Source: Streptomyces sp. TSRI0107
GTDB lineage: Bacteria; Actinomycetota; Actinomycetes; Streptomycetales; Streptomycetaceae
Assembly: GCF_001905845.1 (NCBI RefSeq)
Contig: NZ_LIVZ01000007.1
Span: 612,189-676,188, forward strand
Reading direction: 5' to 3'
DNA: 64,000 bases
This document shows positions 41,647 to 50,376 of the stretch, one piece after another. Under the pieces are notes generated by a model that saw only the letters and a list, made by a program, of their open reading frames with translations, did no database searches and had not been told where the DNA came from. Position 1 is the first letter of the stretch. Each line of letters opens with the position of its first letter. The position numbers were made by a program, and so were the translations under genes.

Positions 41647-42734
41647 AGATAGACCTCACGGACACCACGGCCAGCAAGATCAACAAGGCGCTGGTGCAGG
41701 GCCGCCGAGCCATCGGCACCCCGGCCGTCGGCATGGTGCTCACGCTGGTCATCGTCACGGACGAGGAGAACGCGTACGACGCCCTGAAGGCCGCGAACGA
41801 CGCCTCGCGCGAGCACCCCTCGCGCACCCTCGTGGTCGTCAAGCGCGTCTCGCGCACCCCGCGCGACCGCACGCAGTCCCGGCTGGACGCCGAGGTGCGG
41901 GTCGGCGCGGACGCCGGCACCGGTGAGACGGTGGTGCTGCGGCTGTACGGCGACGTGGTCGACCACGCCCAGTCGGTGGTGCTGCCGCTGCTGCTGCCCG
42001 ACGCCCCCGTGGTGGTCTGGTGGCCGGTCAACGCGCCGCTGGACCCGGCGAACGACCCGCTGGGCGCGCTGGCCCAGCGCCGGGTGACCGACACCTACGC
42101 CGCCGAGCAGCCGGTGCGGGAGCTGGCCGCCCGCGCGGGCACCTACACCCCCGGCGACACGGACCTGTCGTGGACCCGCATCACGCCCTGGCGTTCGATG
42201 CTGGCCGCGGCCCTGGACCAGGTCGTCTGCGAGGTGCGGGGCGTCGAGGTCGAGGGCGAGGAGTTCAACCCGAGCTGCGAGCTGCTGGCGATGTGGCTCG
42301 CGGACCGGCTGGACGTGCCGGTCCGGCGCTCGGTGTCGGCCGGGCCCGGGCTGACGGCGGTCCGCATGGACACCGACTGCGGCCCGATCGTGCTCGACCG
42401 CGCCGACGGCTCGCTGGCGACCCTGTCCATCCAGGGGCAGCCGAACCGGGCGGTCGCGCTCAAGCGGCGCGACACCGCCGAGCTGATCGCGGAGGAGCTG
42501 CGCCGGCTGGACCCGGACGACACGTACGCCTCGGCGCTGCGGTTCGGGGTGGAGCGGCTGAACGCGAAGCCCGAGGAGCCCGAGGAGCCTGTGGTTCCCG
42601 AGGGGTCCGAGGCCGGTGACCCGGTCGCCTCCGAGGAGCCCGTCGCCGTCCCGGAGCCGGTCGAGGAGGCCGCGAAGGCACCGGCGAAGAAGGCCACCAA
42701 GAAGGCTCCGGCGAAGAAGGCGGCGGCGAAGTGA
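41643..42734 (+). CDS. opcA: OpcA, G6PD assembly protein
   Basis: 363 aa. OpcA is required for active G6PD complexes in actinobacteria and cyanobacteria. The family core has GTPAVGMVLTLVIVTDEEN near the N terminus and FNPSCELLAMWLADRL near residue 210. An acidic Glu/Pro-rich stretch (about 305-345) is followed by a histone H1-like tail PAKKATKKAPAKKAAAK, which is not part of the core fold. It is coupled to both zwf (ATGA) and pgl (GTGA). Confidence 0.92.
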   Translation: MKIDLTDTTASKINKALVQGRRAIGTPAVGMVLTLVIVTDEENAYDALKAANDASREHPSRTLVVVKRVSRTPRDRTQSRLDAEVRVGADAGTGETVVLRLYGDVVDHAQSVVLPLLLPDAPVVVWWPVNAPLDPANDPLGALAQRRVTDTYAAEQPVRELAARAGTYTPGDTDLSWTRITPWRSMLAAALDQVVCEVRGVEVEGEEFNPSCELLAMWLADRLDVPVRRSVSAGPGLTAVRMDTDCGPIVLDRADGSLATLSIQGQPNRAVALKRRDTAELIAEELRRLDPDDTYASALRFGVERLNAKPEEPEEPVVPEGSEAGDPVASEEPVAVPEPVEEAAKAPAKKATKKAPAKKAAAK

Positions 42735-43513
42735 GTACTCCGCAGCTCGTCGTGCACCGCGACAAGGACCTGATGGCTCAGGCCGCGGCGGCCCGGCTGA
42801 TCACGAAGATCGTGGACGCGCAGGCCTCGCGCGGCTCCGCGTCCGTCGTGCTCACCGGCGGCCGCAACGGCAACGGCCTGCTCGCCGCGCTGGCCGCCGC
42901 GCCCGCGCGGGACGCCGTCGACTGGGGCCGGCTGGACCTGTGGTGGGGTGACGAGCGGTTCCTGCCCGAGGGCGACCCGGAGCGCAACGTCACCCAGGCG
43001 CGCCAGGCGCTGCTCGACTCGGTGCCGCTGGACCCGAAGCGGGTGCACGCCATGCCCGCCTCGGACGGCCCGTACGGCTCCGACGTGGACGCGGCCGCCG
43101 CCGCCTACGCCGAGGAGCTGGCCCGCGCGGCCGGTCCCGAGAACCACGGCGCGGTGCCGACCTTCGACGTGCTGATGCTGGGCGTCGGCCCGGACACCCA
43201 TGTGGCGTCGCTCTTCCCGGAGCTGCCTGCCGTACGGGAGACCGAGCGCACGGTGGTCGGCGTCCACGGCGCCCCCAAGCCCCCGCCGACGCGGGTCACC
43301 CTCACCCTCCCGGCGATCCGGGCGGCCCGTGAGGTGTGGCTGCTGGCGGCGGGCGAGGACAAGGCGAACGCCGCCGCGATGGCCCTGTCGGGCGCGGGCG
43401 AGATCCAGGCCCCGGCGGCCGGGGCGTACGGCCGCTCCCGCACCCTGTGGCTGCTGGACGCGCCGGCGGCCGCACAGCTGCCGCGGTCGCTGTATCCGCC
43501 GGCGTCGCCGTGA
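42731..43513 (+). CDS. pgl: 6-phosphogluconolactonase
   Basis: 260-aa DevB/NagB-fold lactonase with VVLTGGRNGNGLLAAL at about 38-55, WGDERFLPEGDPERN and LGVGPDTHVASLFPEL. It hydrolyses 6-phosphogluconolactone made by Zwf. The GTG start overlaps the opcA stop. It is the last gene of the operon and has a strong terminator 20 bp further on. Confidence 0.92.
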   Translation: MSTPQLVVHRDKDLMAQAAAARLITKIVDAQASRGSASVVLTGGRNGNGLLAALAAAPARDAVDWGRLDLWWGDERFLPEGDPERNVTQARQALLDSVPLDPKRVHAMPASDGPYGSDVDAAAAAYAEELARAAGPENHGAVPTFDVLMLGVGPDTHVASLFPELPAVRETERTVVGVHGAPKPPPTRVTLTLPAIRAAREVWLLAAGEDKANAAAMALSGAGEIQAPAAGAYGRSRTLWLLDAPAAAQLPRSLYPPASP

Positions 43514-43532
43514 GCGCGTGAGCGGACGGACG

Positions 43533-43576
43533 AAAAAGGGCGGCGGAGGTACGAAACCTCCGCCGCCCCTTTTTTC
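43533..43576. terminator. Strong bidirectional terminator
   Basis: A 13-bp perfect stem GGGCGGCGGAGGT/ACCTCCGCCGCCC has AAAAA on one side and TTTTTT on the other, so it acts for both the pgl operon (plus) and the sugar-transport operon (minus) that converge here. Confidence 0.92.
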
Positions 43577-43581
43577 GTTCC

Positions 43582-44421
43582 TCACTTCACCGAACCGGCC
43601 ATCACACCCTGCACGAAGTGCCGCTGGAAGGCGAAGAACACCACCACCGGCACCACCAGGGACAGGAACGCGCCGGGGGCCAGGACGTCGATGTTGCTGC
43701 CGAACTGGCGGATCTGGGACTGGAGTTCCACCGTCAGCGGCTGTGCCGAGCTGTCCGCGAAGAGGAGGGCGACCAGCATGTCGTTCCAGACCCACAGGAA
43801 CTGGAAGATGGCGAGGCTGGCGATGGCGGGCCGGCCCACCGGCAGGACCAGGCGGGTGAAGATCCGCCATTCGCTGCCGCCGTCCATGCGGGCCGCCTCC
43901 AGCATCTCCTTCGGCATCTCGGCGAAGTAGTTGCGCAGCAGGAACACGGCGAAGGGCAGGCCGTAGGCCACGTGGAAGAGCACCACGCCGGGGATCGTGC
44001 CGAACAGGCCCAGCTGGCCGAAGAGTTTGGCGACGGGCAGCAGGCCGATCTGCACGGGCACCACCAGCAGCGCCACCACGCCGAGGAAGATCGGTTCGCG
44101 TCCGGGGAAGTCCAGCCAGGCGAACGCGTATCCGGCGAGCGCGGCGACGACGACGACCAGGACGGTGGTCGGCACCGAGATGAGGACGGTGTTCCAGAAG
44201 GCCTGGGTGATGCCCGAGTTGTCCAGCAGCGCCGAGTAGTTGTCGAAGGACAGCTGACCGGGGCTGGTGAACACCGTCCACCAGCCGCCCTTCGCGGTGT
44301 CCTCGGCGGAGCGCAGCGACGACAGGAACAGCCCGGCCAGCGGTGTCATCCACACCAGTCCGACCACCACCAGGAAGGCCTGGACCAGGCCGTTGCCCAG
44401 CCCGCGCCGGATCGCGTTCAT
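43582..44421 (-). CDS. ABC alpha-glucoside permease, MalG type
   Basis: A 279-aa permease with six membrane segments and EAA motif EAARMDGGSEWRIFTRLVLP at about residue 185. Its ATG overlaps the stop of the MalF-like gene. It is the last gene of the unit glucosidase-binding protein-MalF-MalG. No ATPase gene is present, so a shared MsiK-type ATPase is inferred. Confidence 0.88.
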   Translation of the reverse strand: MNAIRRGLGNGLVQAFLVVVGLVWMTPLAGLFLSSLRSAEDTAKGGWWTVFTSPGQLSFDNYSALLDNSGITQAFWNTVLISVPTTVLVVVVAALAGYAFAWLDFPGREPIFLGVVALLVVPVQIGLLPVAKLFGQLGLFGTIPGVVLFHVAYGLPFAVFLLRNYFAEMPKEMLEAARMDGGSEWRIFTRLVLPVGRPAIASLAIFQFLWVWNDMLVALLFADSSAQPLTVELQSQIRQFGSNIDVLAPGAFLSLVVPVVVFFAFQRHFVQGVMAGSVK

Positions 44422-45776
44422 CGCTGACTCCTTCGGAAACGGCGGACGTTGAAGACCATCGCCGGGATCACCAGCAGCAGGAGCAGCACACCGAGCGCGC
44501 TGCCCAGCCCCTGGTTGTTGCCGCCCCCGAACGACACCAGCCACATCTGCGTCGCGAGCACGGTCGCGTCCTCCTGCACGGGGCCGGGCGCGATGATGTA
44601 GACGAGGTCGAAGACCTTCATCACGTTGATCACGAGGGTCACGAAGACGACCGTCAGCACCGGCGCCAGCAGGGGCACGGTGATCCGGCGGAAGATCTGC
44701 CACTCGTTCGCGCCGTCCATCCGGGCCGCCTCCAGGGCGTCGCGTGGCAGCGTCGACAGTCCCGCGCCGATGAGCACCATCGCGAACCCGGTCCAGATCC
44801 ACAGGTACGCGCCGATGATCGCGGGGGTGACGAGTGCCGGGCCGAGCCAGGAGATCCCCTCGTAGGGCGGGGCGAAGTTGCCGGCGGGCAGACGCACGGT
44901 GTACGAGCCGTCGGCCAGGTCAGGGAAGCGGAAGGAACCGTCGGACGCGGTGGTCGTGGAGGCGACCGTACGGCCGTCCCGGACCGCCTCGACCGTCATC
45001 TCCGGCAGCCCGCTCTCCCGCCGGTCCACCTTGCCCTGCTCACCGCCCCCGCCGGGGGTGAAGTCCAGGTAGACGACCCCGCGCAGCTCGCCGGGGGCGG
45101 CGTCCAGGCCGGCCGCCCGGAAGGCGGGCCGGGCGTCGGCGGGCAGGTCGTCGGGGCGCACCCCGACCAGGCCGAGCGCCACCGTGTCCCCCGGTGCCGC
45201 GCTCCGGGTCGTGCCGTACGAGCCGTCCGCCGCCTTGTCCAGGCCCTGGCCGTCGCGGGCCCGGGCCGTCGGATAGGACGAGGTGCCCGTGAAGGCGTCG
45301 TGGACGGAGACCACGGCCGCGTTGAGCACGCCCTTGTCGGGGTCCTCGTCGTAGGCGAGCCGGAAGATGATCCCGGCCGCGAGGAAGGACACCGCCATCG
45401 GCATGAACAGCAGCAGCTTGAACGCGGTCGCCCAGCGGACCTTCTCCACCAGCACGGCCAGGATGAGGCCGAGTCCGGTGAGCAGCGCCGGGGCGACGAC
45501 GACCCAGATCGCCGTGTTGCGGACGGCCTTGAGCGTGGCCGGGTCGCGGAACATCTCGGTGTAGTTCTCGCCGCCGACGAACCGGGTTCCGGAGGCGTCG
45601 AAGAAGCTGCGGCCGATGGAGAACAGCACCGGGTAGACGACGAGCGCGCCGAGCAGGAGCAGCGCGGGGAAGACGAACAGCAGGGCGATGGTCCGGCCCC
45701 GCCGCCGCGGGCGCCGGGGAGTCCCGGCGCCCACGGTGGTGGGCGGGCTCGCCTCTTTCACGAGCGTCGCAGTCAT
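44418..45776 (-). CDS. ABC alpha-glucoside permease, MalF type with extracytoplasmic insertion
   Basis: 452 aa. Core helices run from about residues 29-140 and 310-445, with the EAA loop at 349 (EAARMDGANEWQIF). Residues about 141-310 are a soluble insertion between two membrane helices, placed outside the cell. Its second half (MTVEAVRDGRT, ASDGSFRFPDLADGSYTVRLP) resembles a carboxypeptidase-regulatory/SdrD-B-type beta-sandwich. Ordinary actinobacterial MalF-like permeases such as the one at 5.7 kb have no such insertion. E. coli MalF has a different P2 loop there that contacts the binding protein. Coupled to MalG; it follows the binding-protein gene by 1 bp. Confidence 0.86.
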   Translation of the reverse strand: MTATLVKEASPPTTVGAGTPRRPRRRGRTIALLFVFPALLLLGALVVYPVLFSIGRSFFDASGTRFVGGENYTEMFRDPATLKAVRNTAIWVVVAPALLTGLGLILAVLVEKVRWATAFKLLLFMPMAVSFLAAGIIFRLAYDEDPDKGVLNAAVVSVHDAFTGTSSYPTARARDGQGLDKAADGSYGTTRSAAPGDTVALGLVGVRPDDLPADARPAFRAAGLDAAPGELRGVVYLDFTPGGGGEQGKVDRRESGLPEMTVEAVRDGRTVASTTTASDGSFRFPDLADGSYTVRLPAGNFAPPYEGISWLGPALVTPAIIGAYLWIWTGFAMVLIGAGLSTLPRDALEAARMDGANEWQIFRRITVPLLAPVLTVVFVTLVINVMKVFDLVYIIAPGPVQEDATVLATQMWLVSFGGGNNQGLGSALGVLLLLLVIPAMVFNVRRFRRSQR

Positions 45777-45777
45777 G

Positions 45778-47100
45778 TCAGCCCCGGTACGCCTTGGCCG
45801 CTGCGGCCTCGAGGTCGGCGGCGGTGGCCTTCGGGTCCGACGGGTCGCGCAGGAAGTCCTGGAGGATCTTCCACTCGCCGGTGCCCTTGGTGCCGCCGAA
45901 GGCCGCCGGGGCCTGGTCGGACATGTCGAAGCGGACCGAGTCGCCGGCCGCGACGAGGGACTTGGCGGTGGCGCGGGTGACGTCGTCGCCGTACGCGGCG
46001 AGGTCGAGCTTCTTGTTCGGGGAGAGGAAGCCGCCCGCCTCCGCCCACACGGCCGCGGCCTCCGGCGTCGCCAGGTACTCCAGGAGCGCCTGGGCGGCCT
46101 TCTGGTTCTTGCCGTCCTTCAGGACGACGGCCGCGTCGCCGCCGCTGACCACCGGCGCCTTGCCGTCGCCGACCGCGGGGAACGGGAAGAAGTCGGCGTC
46201 CTCGCCGATCGCCTTGCCGAACTGGTCCTTGGCGACACCGGCGACGAAGTCGCCCTCGTAGACCATGCCGGCCTCGGGCTCGGGGCCGAACACCTTCTCC
46301 ACGGAGCCCGGGAAGTCGGTGTTCAGGGCGCCCTTCTGGCCGCCGGCGATCAGCTGCTTGTCCTTGAACAGCTTGCCGAGCGTGGTGAGCGCCTCGACGA
46401 CCGAGGCGTCGGTCCACTTCAGTTCGTGGGCGGCGAGGGCGTCGTACTTCTCGGGTCCGGCCTGGGAGAGGTAGATGTTCTCGAACCAGTCGGTGAGGGT
46501 CCAGCCGTCCTGCCCGGCGACGGAGAAGGCGGCGAGCCCGGAGTCGGAGACGGTCCGGCCGGCCTTCAGCATCGCGTCGTACGTCTTCGGCGGCTCGACC
46601 CCGGCCTGGGAGAGGGCGTCGGGGCTGTACCAGACGGTCGACTTGTGGGCGGCCTTGAAGTAGAGGCCGTAGAGGGTGCCGTCGACGCTGCCGTAGTCCT
46701 TCCAGACGGGCGCGTAGTTGGCGGCGACGGACTCCTGGGTCTTCTTCGACAGCGGCTTGAGCCAGCCCTGCTCGGCGAACTGGTTGAGCACGCCGACCTG
46801 CGGGACCATCACGACGTCGGGGGCGTTGCCGCCCTCGATCTTGCTGCCGACGACGGTGGAGACGTTGTCCCCGGTGGAGACGAACTGCGTCTTGGCGCCG
46901 GTCTTCTCGGTGAAGGCGTCCAGCACCTTCTGGAAGTTCCTCTGCTCGGTGCCGGACCAGACACCGGCCACGGTGACGGTCTGGCCGCTCAGGGCCTGGT
47001 CGCCGCCGCCGGCCGAGACGGGGTCGCCTCCGCCGCAGGCGGTCGCGCCCAGGGCGAGGGCGGTGCAGCTCATGAGCAGGGTGGTACGTCGTCGCATCAT
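45778..47100 (-). CDS. ABC alpha-glucoside binding lipoprotein
   Basis: 440-aa family 1 solute-binding protein. The lipobox ATAC (Cys22) lies in the signal MMRRRTTLLMSCTALALG. The mature part (TVAGVWSGTEQRNFQKVL; GLYFKAAHKSTVWYSPDAL; GGFLSPNKKLDL) resembles AglE-type alpha-glucoside receptors. It sits 25 bp downstream of the GH13 gene and 1 bp before the MalF gene. This is one unit for uptake and hydrolysis of maltose, sucrose, trehalose or isomalto-type sugars. Confidence 0.9.
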   Translation of the reverse strand: MMRRRTTLLMSCTALALGATACGGGDPVSAGGGDQALSGQTVTVAGVWSGTEQRNFQKVLDAFTEKTGAKTQFVSTGDNVSTVVGSKIEGGNAPDVVMVPQVGVLNQFAEQGWLKPLSKKTQESVAANYAPVWKDYGSVDGTLYGLYFKAAHKSTVWYSPDALSQAGVEPPKTYDAMLKAGRTVSDSGLAAFSVAGQDGWTLTDWFENIYLSQAGPEKYDALAAHELKWTDASVVEALTTLGKLFKDKQLIAGGQKGALNTDFPGSVEKVFGPEPEAGMVYEGDFVAGVAKDQFGKAIGEDADFFPFPAVGDGKAPVVSGGDAAVVLKDGKNQKAAQALLEYLATPEAAAVWAEAGGFLSPNKKLDLAAYGDDVTRATAKSLVAAGDSVRFDMSDQAPAAFGGTKGTGEWKILQDFLRDPSDPKATAADLEAAAAKAYRG

Positions 47101-47125
47101 CGTTGATGTCCCTTCGCAGGATGTC

Positions 47126-48760
47126 TCAGGAGGAGAGCGGGAGGTCGTTGATCCACCAGGCCGCCGTCGAGCCGGGCAGCACTCCGGCCGGGCAGGGGCC
47201 GCTGGACAGCAGCGGGGTGCCGGAGACCGGCGCGGGCACGGGCGTGGTACCGAAGTTGACGGCGCAGACGAGGTCGTCGCCGCGGGTGAAGGCCAGCACG
47301 CCGGGCGGGGTGTCGAGCCAGCGCAGGGTGCCCTCGCCGAGCTGGGGCAGGGCGGCGCGCAGTTGGAGTCCGTCGCGGTACAGGTGCCAGAAGGAGCGGG
47401 TGTCGGCGAGGGCGCGGTCGGTGGCGTACTCGGCGAAGTAGTCCGGCTGCGGCAGCCACGGCTTGGCGCCCTCGGCGCCGGAGGTGAAGCCGAAGGGCGA
47501 GGCCGTGCCGGACCACGGCAGGGGCACCCGGCAGCCGTCGCGGATGCGGGCGCGGCTGCCGGTGCGGTGGAAGATCGGGTCGGTGAGCACGTCGTCGGGG
47601 AGGTCGACGACCTCGGGCAGGCCCAGTTCCTCGCCCTGGTAGATGTACGCCGCTCCGGGCAGCGCCAGCATCAGCAGCGCGGCGGCGCGGGCGCGGGCGG
47701 CGCCGAGGCCGCTGCCCTCGGTGGCGGGTTCGCCGTAGCGGGTGACGGTGCGGACCTGGTCGTGGTTGTTGAGCACCCAGGTGACCGTGGAGCCGGTGCC
47801 GGCGATGTCCTGCATGGCCTCGGCGACGACCTTGCGGAAGGCGTCGGCGTCCCAGGGGGCGCTGAGCAGGTCGAAGAAGAAGGCCTGGTGGAGTTCGTCG
47901 GGGCGGACGTACAGGGCGTGTTCGCGGGCGGTGGGCACGGACACCTCGCCGACCAGGAGGCGTTCACGGCCGTCGCGGGCGGCGTATTCGTCGCATATCG
48001 CGCGCCACCGCCGCCATACGTCGTGCACCTCGGGCTGGTTCCAGGCGAGCGGGTTGACGGAGTCGCGGGTGCGGGCGTCGGCCTCGGGGTCGTCGCTGTC
48101 GGGCAGGTCCGGGTGCTTGAAGAGGCCGGCGGCGACGTCGATGCGGAAGCCGTCGACGCCGCGGTCGAGCCAGAAGCGCAGGATCCGCTCGAACTCGGCG
48201 GGGATCTCGGGCTCGCGCCAGTTCCAGTCGGGCTGTTCGGGCGTGAACATGTGCAGGTACCACTGGCCGGGCCGGCCGTCCGGCTCGGTGACGCGGGACC
48301 AGGCCGGGCCGCCGAACATGGCGTGCCAGTTGTTGGGCGGCTCGGAGCCGTCCGGGCCGCGGCCCTCGGCGAAGTGGAAGCGGGCCCGGGCCGGGCTGCC
48401 GGGCTCGGCGGCCAGCGCCTCGCGGAACCACGGGTGCTCGCTGGAGCAGTGGTTCGGGACGATGTCCAGCAGCACCTTGATGCCGAGCCGCCGGGCGGTG
48501 GCGACCAGCTGGTCGAACTCGGCGAGGTCGCCGAAGAGCGGGTCGACGTCGCAGTAGTCGGCCACGTCGTACCCGTGGTCGTGCTGCGGCGAGGGATAGA
48601 AGGGGCTCAGCCAGATCCCGTCGACGCCGAGCTTCTTCAGGTACGGCAGCCCCGCGCGGACGCCGGCGAGGTCGCCGATGCCGTCGCCGGTGCTGTCCAG
48701 GAAGCTGCGGACGTAGACCTGGTAGATCACCGCGTCCCGCCACCAGTGGTGCGTGTTCAA
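47126..48760 (-). CDS. GH13 alpha-glucosidase
   Basis: 544 aa. A complete (beta/alpha)8 family 13 enzyme: HHWWRDAVIYQVYVRSF at the N terminus, region I LLDIVPNHCS, region II GFRIDVAAG (nucleophile Asp), region III LLVGEVSV (acid Glu) and region IV VLNNHDQVR. It lacks a signal peptide, so it cleaves imported oligosaccharides inside the cell. I start at TTG 48760 (AGG about 8 bases upstream) because the family normally begins just before HHWWRD. A frame to another TTG at 48787 is possible. It is first in its operon. The start is uncertain by 9 residues. Confidence 0.88.
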   Translation of the reverse strand: MNTHHWWRDAVIYQVYVRSFLDSTGDGIGDLAGVRAGLPYLKKLGVDGIWLSPFYPSPQHDHGYDVADYCDVDPLFGDLAEFDQLVATARRLGIKVLLDIVPNHCSSEHPWFREALAAEPGSPARARFHFAEGRGPDGSEPPNNWHAMFGGPAWSRVTEPDGRPGQWYLHMFTPEQPDWNWREPEIPAEFERILRFWLDRGVDGFRIDVAAGLFKHPDLPDSDDPEADARTRDSVNPLAWNQPEVHDVWRRWRAICDEYAARDGRERLLVGEVSVPTAREHALYVRPDELHQAFFFDLLSAPWDADAFRKVVAEAMQDIAGTGSTVTWVLNNHDQVRTVTRYGEPATEGSGLGAARARAAALLMLALPGAAYIYQGEELGLPEVVDLPDDVLTDPIFHRTGSRARIRDGCRVPLPWSGTASPFGFTSGAEGAKPWLPQPDYFAEYATDRALADTRSFWHLYRDGLQLRAALPQLGEGTLRWLDTPPGVLAFTRGDDLVCAVNFGTTPVPAPVSGTPLLSSGPCPAGVLPGSTAAWWINDLPLSS

Positions 48761-48789
48761 CCCATTGACCTGTCTCTCAAAAGCCAACC

Positions 48790-48935
48790 GTTATGCATGC
48801 ATGTTAAGTAGGCGTGTCGAGAGGGTGTCAATGAACGGAGCGCAGCCGCCTGACAGTTGACCAGAAAAATCAGGACTTATCCGGTCACAAAACGGCAAGC
48901 GATACGTCGGCGTTACCTAACATGTAACTAGGAGA
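48790..48935. promoter_or_regulatory. Regulatory region of the alpha-glucosidase operon
   Basis: On the minus strand TTGACA (48826-48831) precedes an imperfectly spaced TAACAT (48801-48806). Two related motifs flank the region. One is ATGCATGCATG with TTAAGTAGG (48793-48812). The other is ACATGTAACTAGG with GTTAC-N7-GTAAC (about 48911-48932). They look like two operator copies for a local LacI-type repressor, whose gene is not in this window. Confidence 0.4.
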
Positions 48936-48960
48936 GGGGAACCTCTGCCGATCGGCGAGG

Positions 48961-50235
48961 TCAGCGGCCCGAGATCGCGGCCAGCTCACGCGCCAGCCTG
49001 CGCACCGCGGAGCCGGGCGTCTCCTGCCCGGTCATCGCGTCGTGCACGACCGCCTGCACCACCAGGCTGACCTGGTCGTAGTGCGGGCTCTTGGGGCGCG
49101 GCGCGGCGGCGAGCACGCTCTCGCGCAGGGTCGGCAGATAGGGGAACGCCCGGATCAGCTCCGGGTCGTCGTAGAGGTCGGCGCGTACGGGCGGCAGCGC
49201 GCCGCGCGTGAGGACCTGGCGCTGCACGCGCTCGCCGGTGAGGTAGGCGATCAGCCGCGCGGCCGTGTCGGGATGCCGGGCGTGGGCGCTGACGGCCAGG
49301 TTGGAGCCGCCGAGCACGCTGGTGCCGGGGCCGTCCGGCCCGGGCAGCGGTACGGCGCCGATCTTCCCGGCGACCTCGGAGTCCTCGGCGGACGCGGCGA
49401 CGTACGCGTACGGCCAGTTGCGCAGGAAGAGCAGCCGGCCGTCCTGGAAGGCCCGCTTGGACTCCTCCTCCTTGTAGGTCAGCGCCTCCTCGGGGATCCA
49501 CCCCTCGCGGACCCCGCGGGCGAGGAACCCGATGCCCTCGCGGGCGGCCGCCGAGTCCACGGTGACCCGTTCGCCCTCGTCGCCGAGGATGGTGCCGCCC
49601 GCCGAGTAGACCGCCTCCGCCGCGTTCACCGTCAGACCCTCGTACGGCAGGAACTGGCCGGCGTAGCCGTCGAGCCCGTACTTCGGGGCGATGGTCTCCG
49701 CGTGCCGCTCCAGCTCGGCCCAGGTGCGCGGCGGCGGCACGCCCTCCTTGGCGAGGATGTCCTTGCGGTACAGGAGAAGTCCGGCGTTGGTGACATACGG
49801 GACGGCGTACAGCCGTCCGTCGTAGGTCGCGGTCGCGACGACCGGCGGCAGGAAGGTCTTCAGGGCGAAGCGGTCGCGGGGCAGCGGACGTATCCAGCCC
49901 GCGGCGGCGAACTCCGACGTCCAGTCGACGTCGATGTTGAGCACGTCGAACCGGCTGCGGTCGCCGCCGCGCAGGTCCGTGGCCATCTGCGCGTGCGCCT
50001 CGTCGGCCGAGTCCGGCAGTTCGACGAGGGTGACCCGCTCACCGGGATGAGCACGGTTCCAGCGCTCCAGCAGGGGCCCGAGATAGCCGGTGAGGTCCCC
50101 CGCGGTGGCCAGGGTGAGCGGACCGCGTCCGCCCCCGCTCTCCCCCGGCTGCGCCTGCGCGCCGGAGGCGATGTATCCGGTCAACAGCACGACCAGGACG
50201 AGGAGGCCCCTACCGGCGGCCCGTATCCACCGCAT
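48961..50235 (-). CDS. Orphan family 1 sugar-binding protein
   Basis: 424 aa. A signal peptide (LLVLVVLLTGYIASGAQA) ends in AxA at 26-28 with no lipobox Cys, so it is either released or held by an uncleaved helix. The mature part (LTLATAGDLTGYLGPLLERWN; VPYVTNAGLLLYRKDIL; GSNLAVSAHARHPDTA) belongs to the trehalose/maltose (ThuE/LpqY-like) group. No permease gene follows. The start at 50235 has GGGAGGAA. It may serve the neighbouring permeases or act as a sensor. Confidence 0.85.
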   Translation of the reverse strand: MRWIRAAGRGLLVLVVLLTGYIASGAQAQPGESGGGRGPLTLATAGDLTGYLGPLLERWNRAHPGERVTLVELPDSADEAHAQMATDLRGGDRSRFDVLNIDVDWTSEFAAAGWIRPLPRDRFALKTFLPPVVATATYDGRLYAVPYVTNAGLLLYRKDILAKEGVPPPRTWAELERHAETIAPKYGLDGYAGQFLPYEGLTVNAAEAVYSAGGTILGDEGERVTVDSAAAREGIGFLARGVREGWIPEEALTYKEEESKRAFQDGRLLFLRNWPYAYVAASAEDSEVAGKIGAVPLPGPDGPGTSVLGGSNLAVSAHARHPDTAARLIAYLTGERVQRQVLTRGALPPVRADLYDDPELIRAFPYLPTLRESVLAAAPRPKSPHYDQVSLVVQAVVHDAMTGQETPGSAVRRLARELAAISGR

Positions 50236-50325
50236 AGGTTCCTCCCTGTACACCGGCCACGGGCACCCTCGCCCGGGTCAGAGGCCATGTATACCCGTTA
50301 GGTATGGGCGATACTAGGGCCTGGA

Positions 50326-50349
50326 GCACATTACGCAGCACATTACGCA
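50326..50349. repeat. Tandem 12-bp repeat, putative PadR operator
   Basis: GCACATTACGCA occurs twice head to tail, 28 bp before the PadR start. The binding partner could be the PadR protein itself, which usually autoregulates. An ATACC-N5-GGTAT inverted repeat lies just upstream at about 50290. Confidence 0.5.
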
Positions 50350-50376
50350 CATGGCGAGGACAGGAGGATTGCACGA

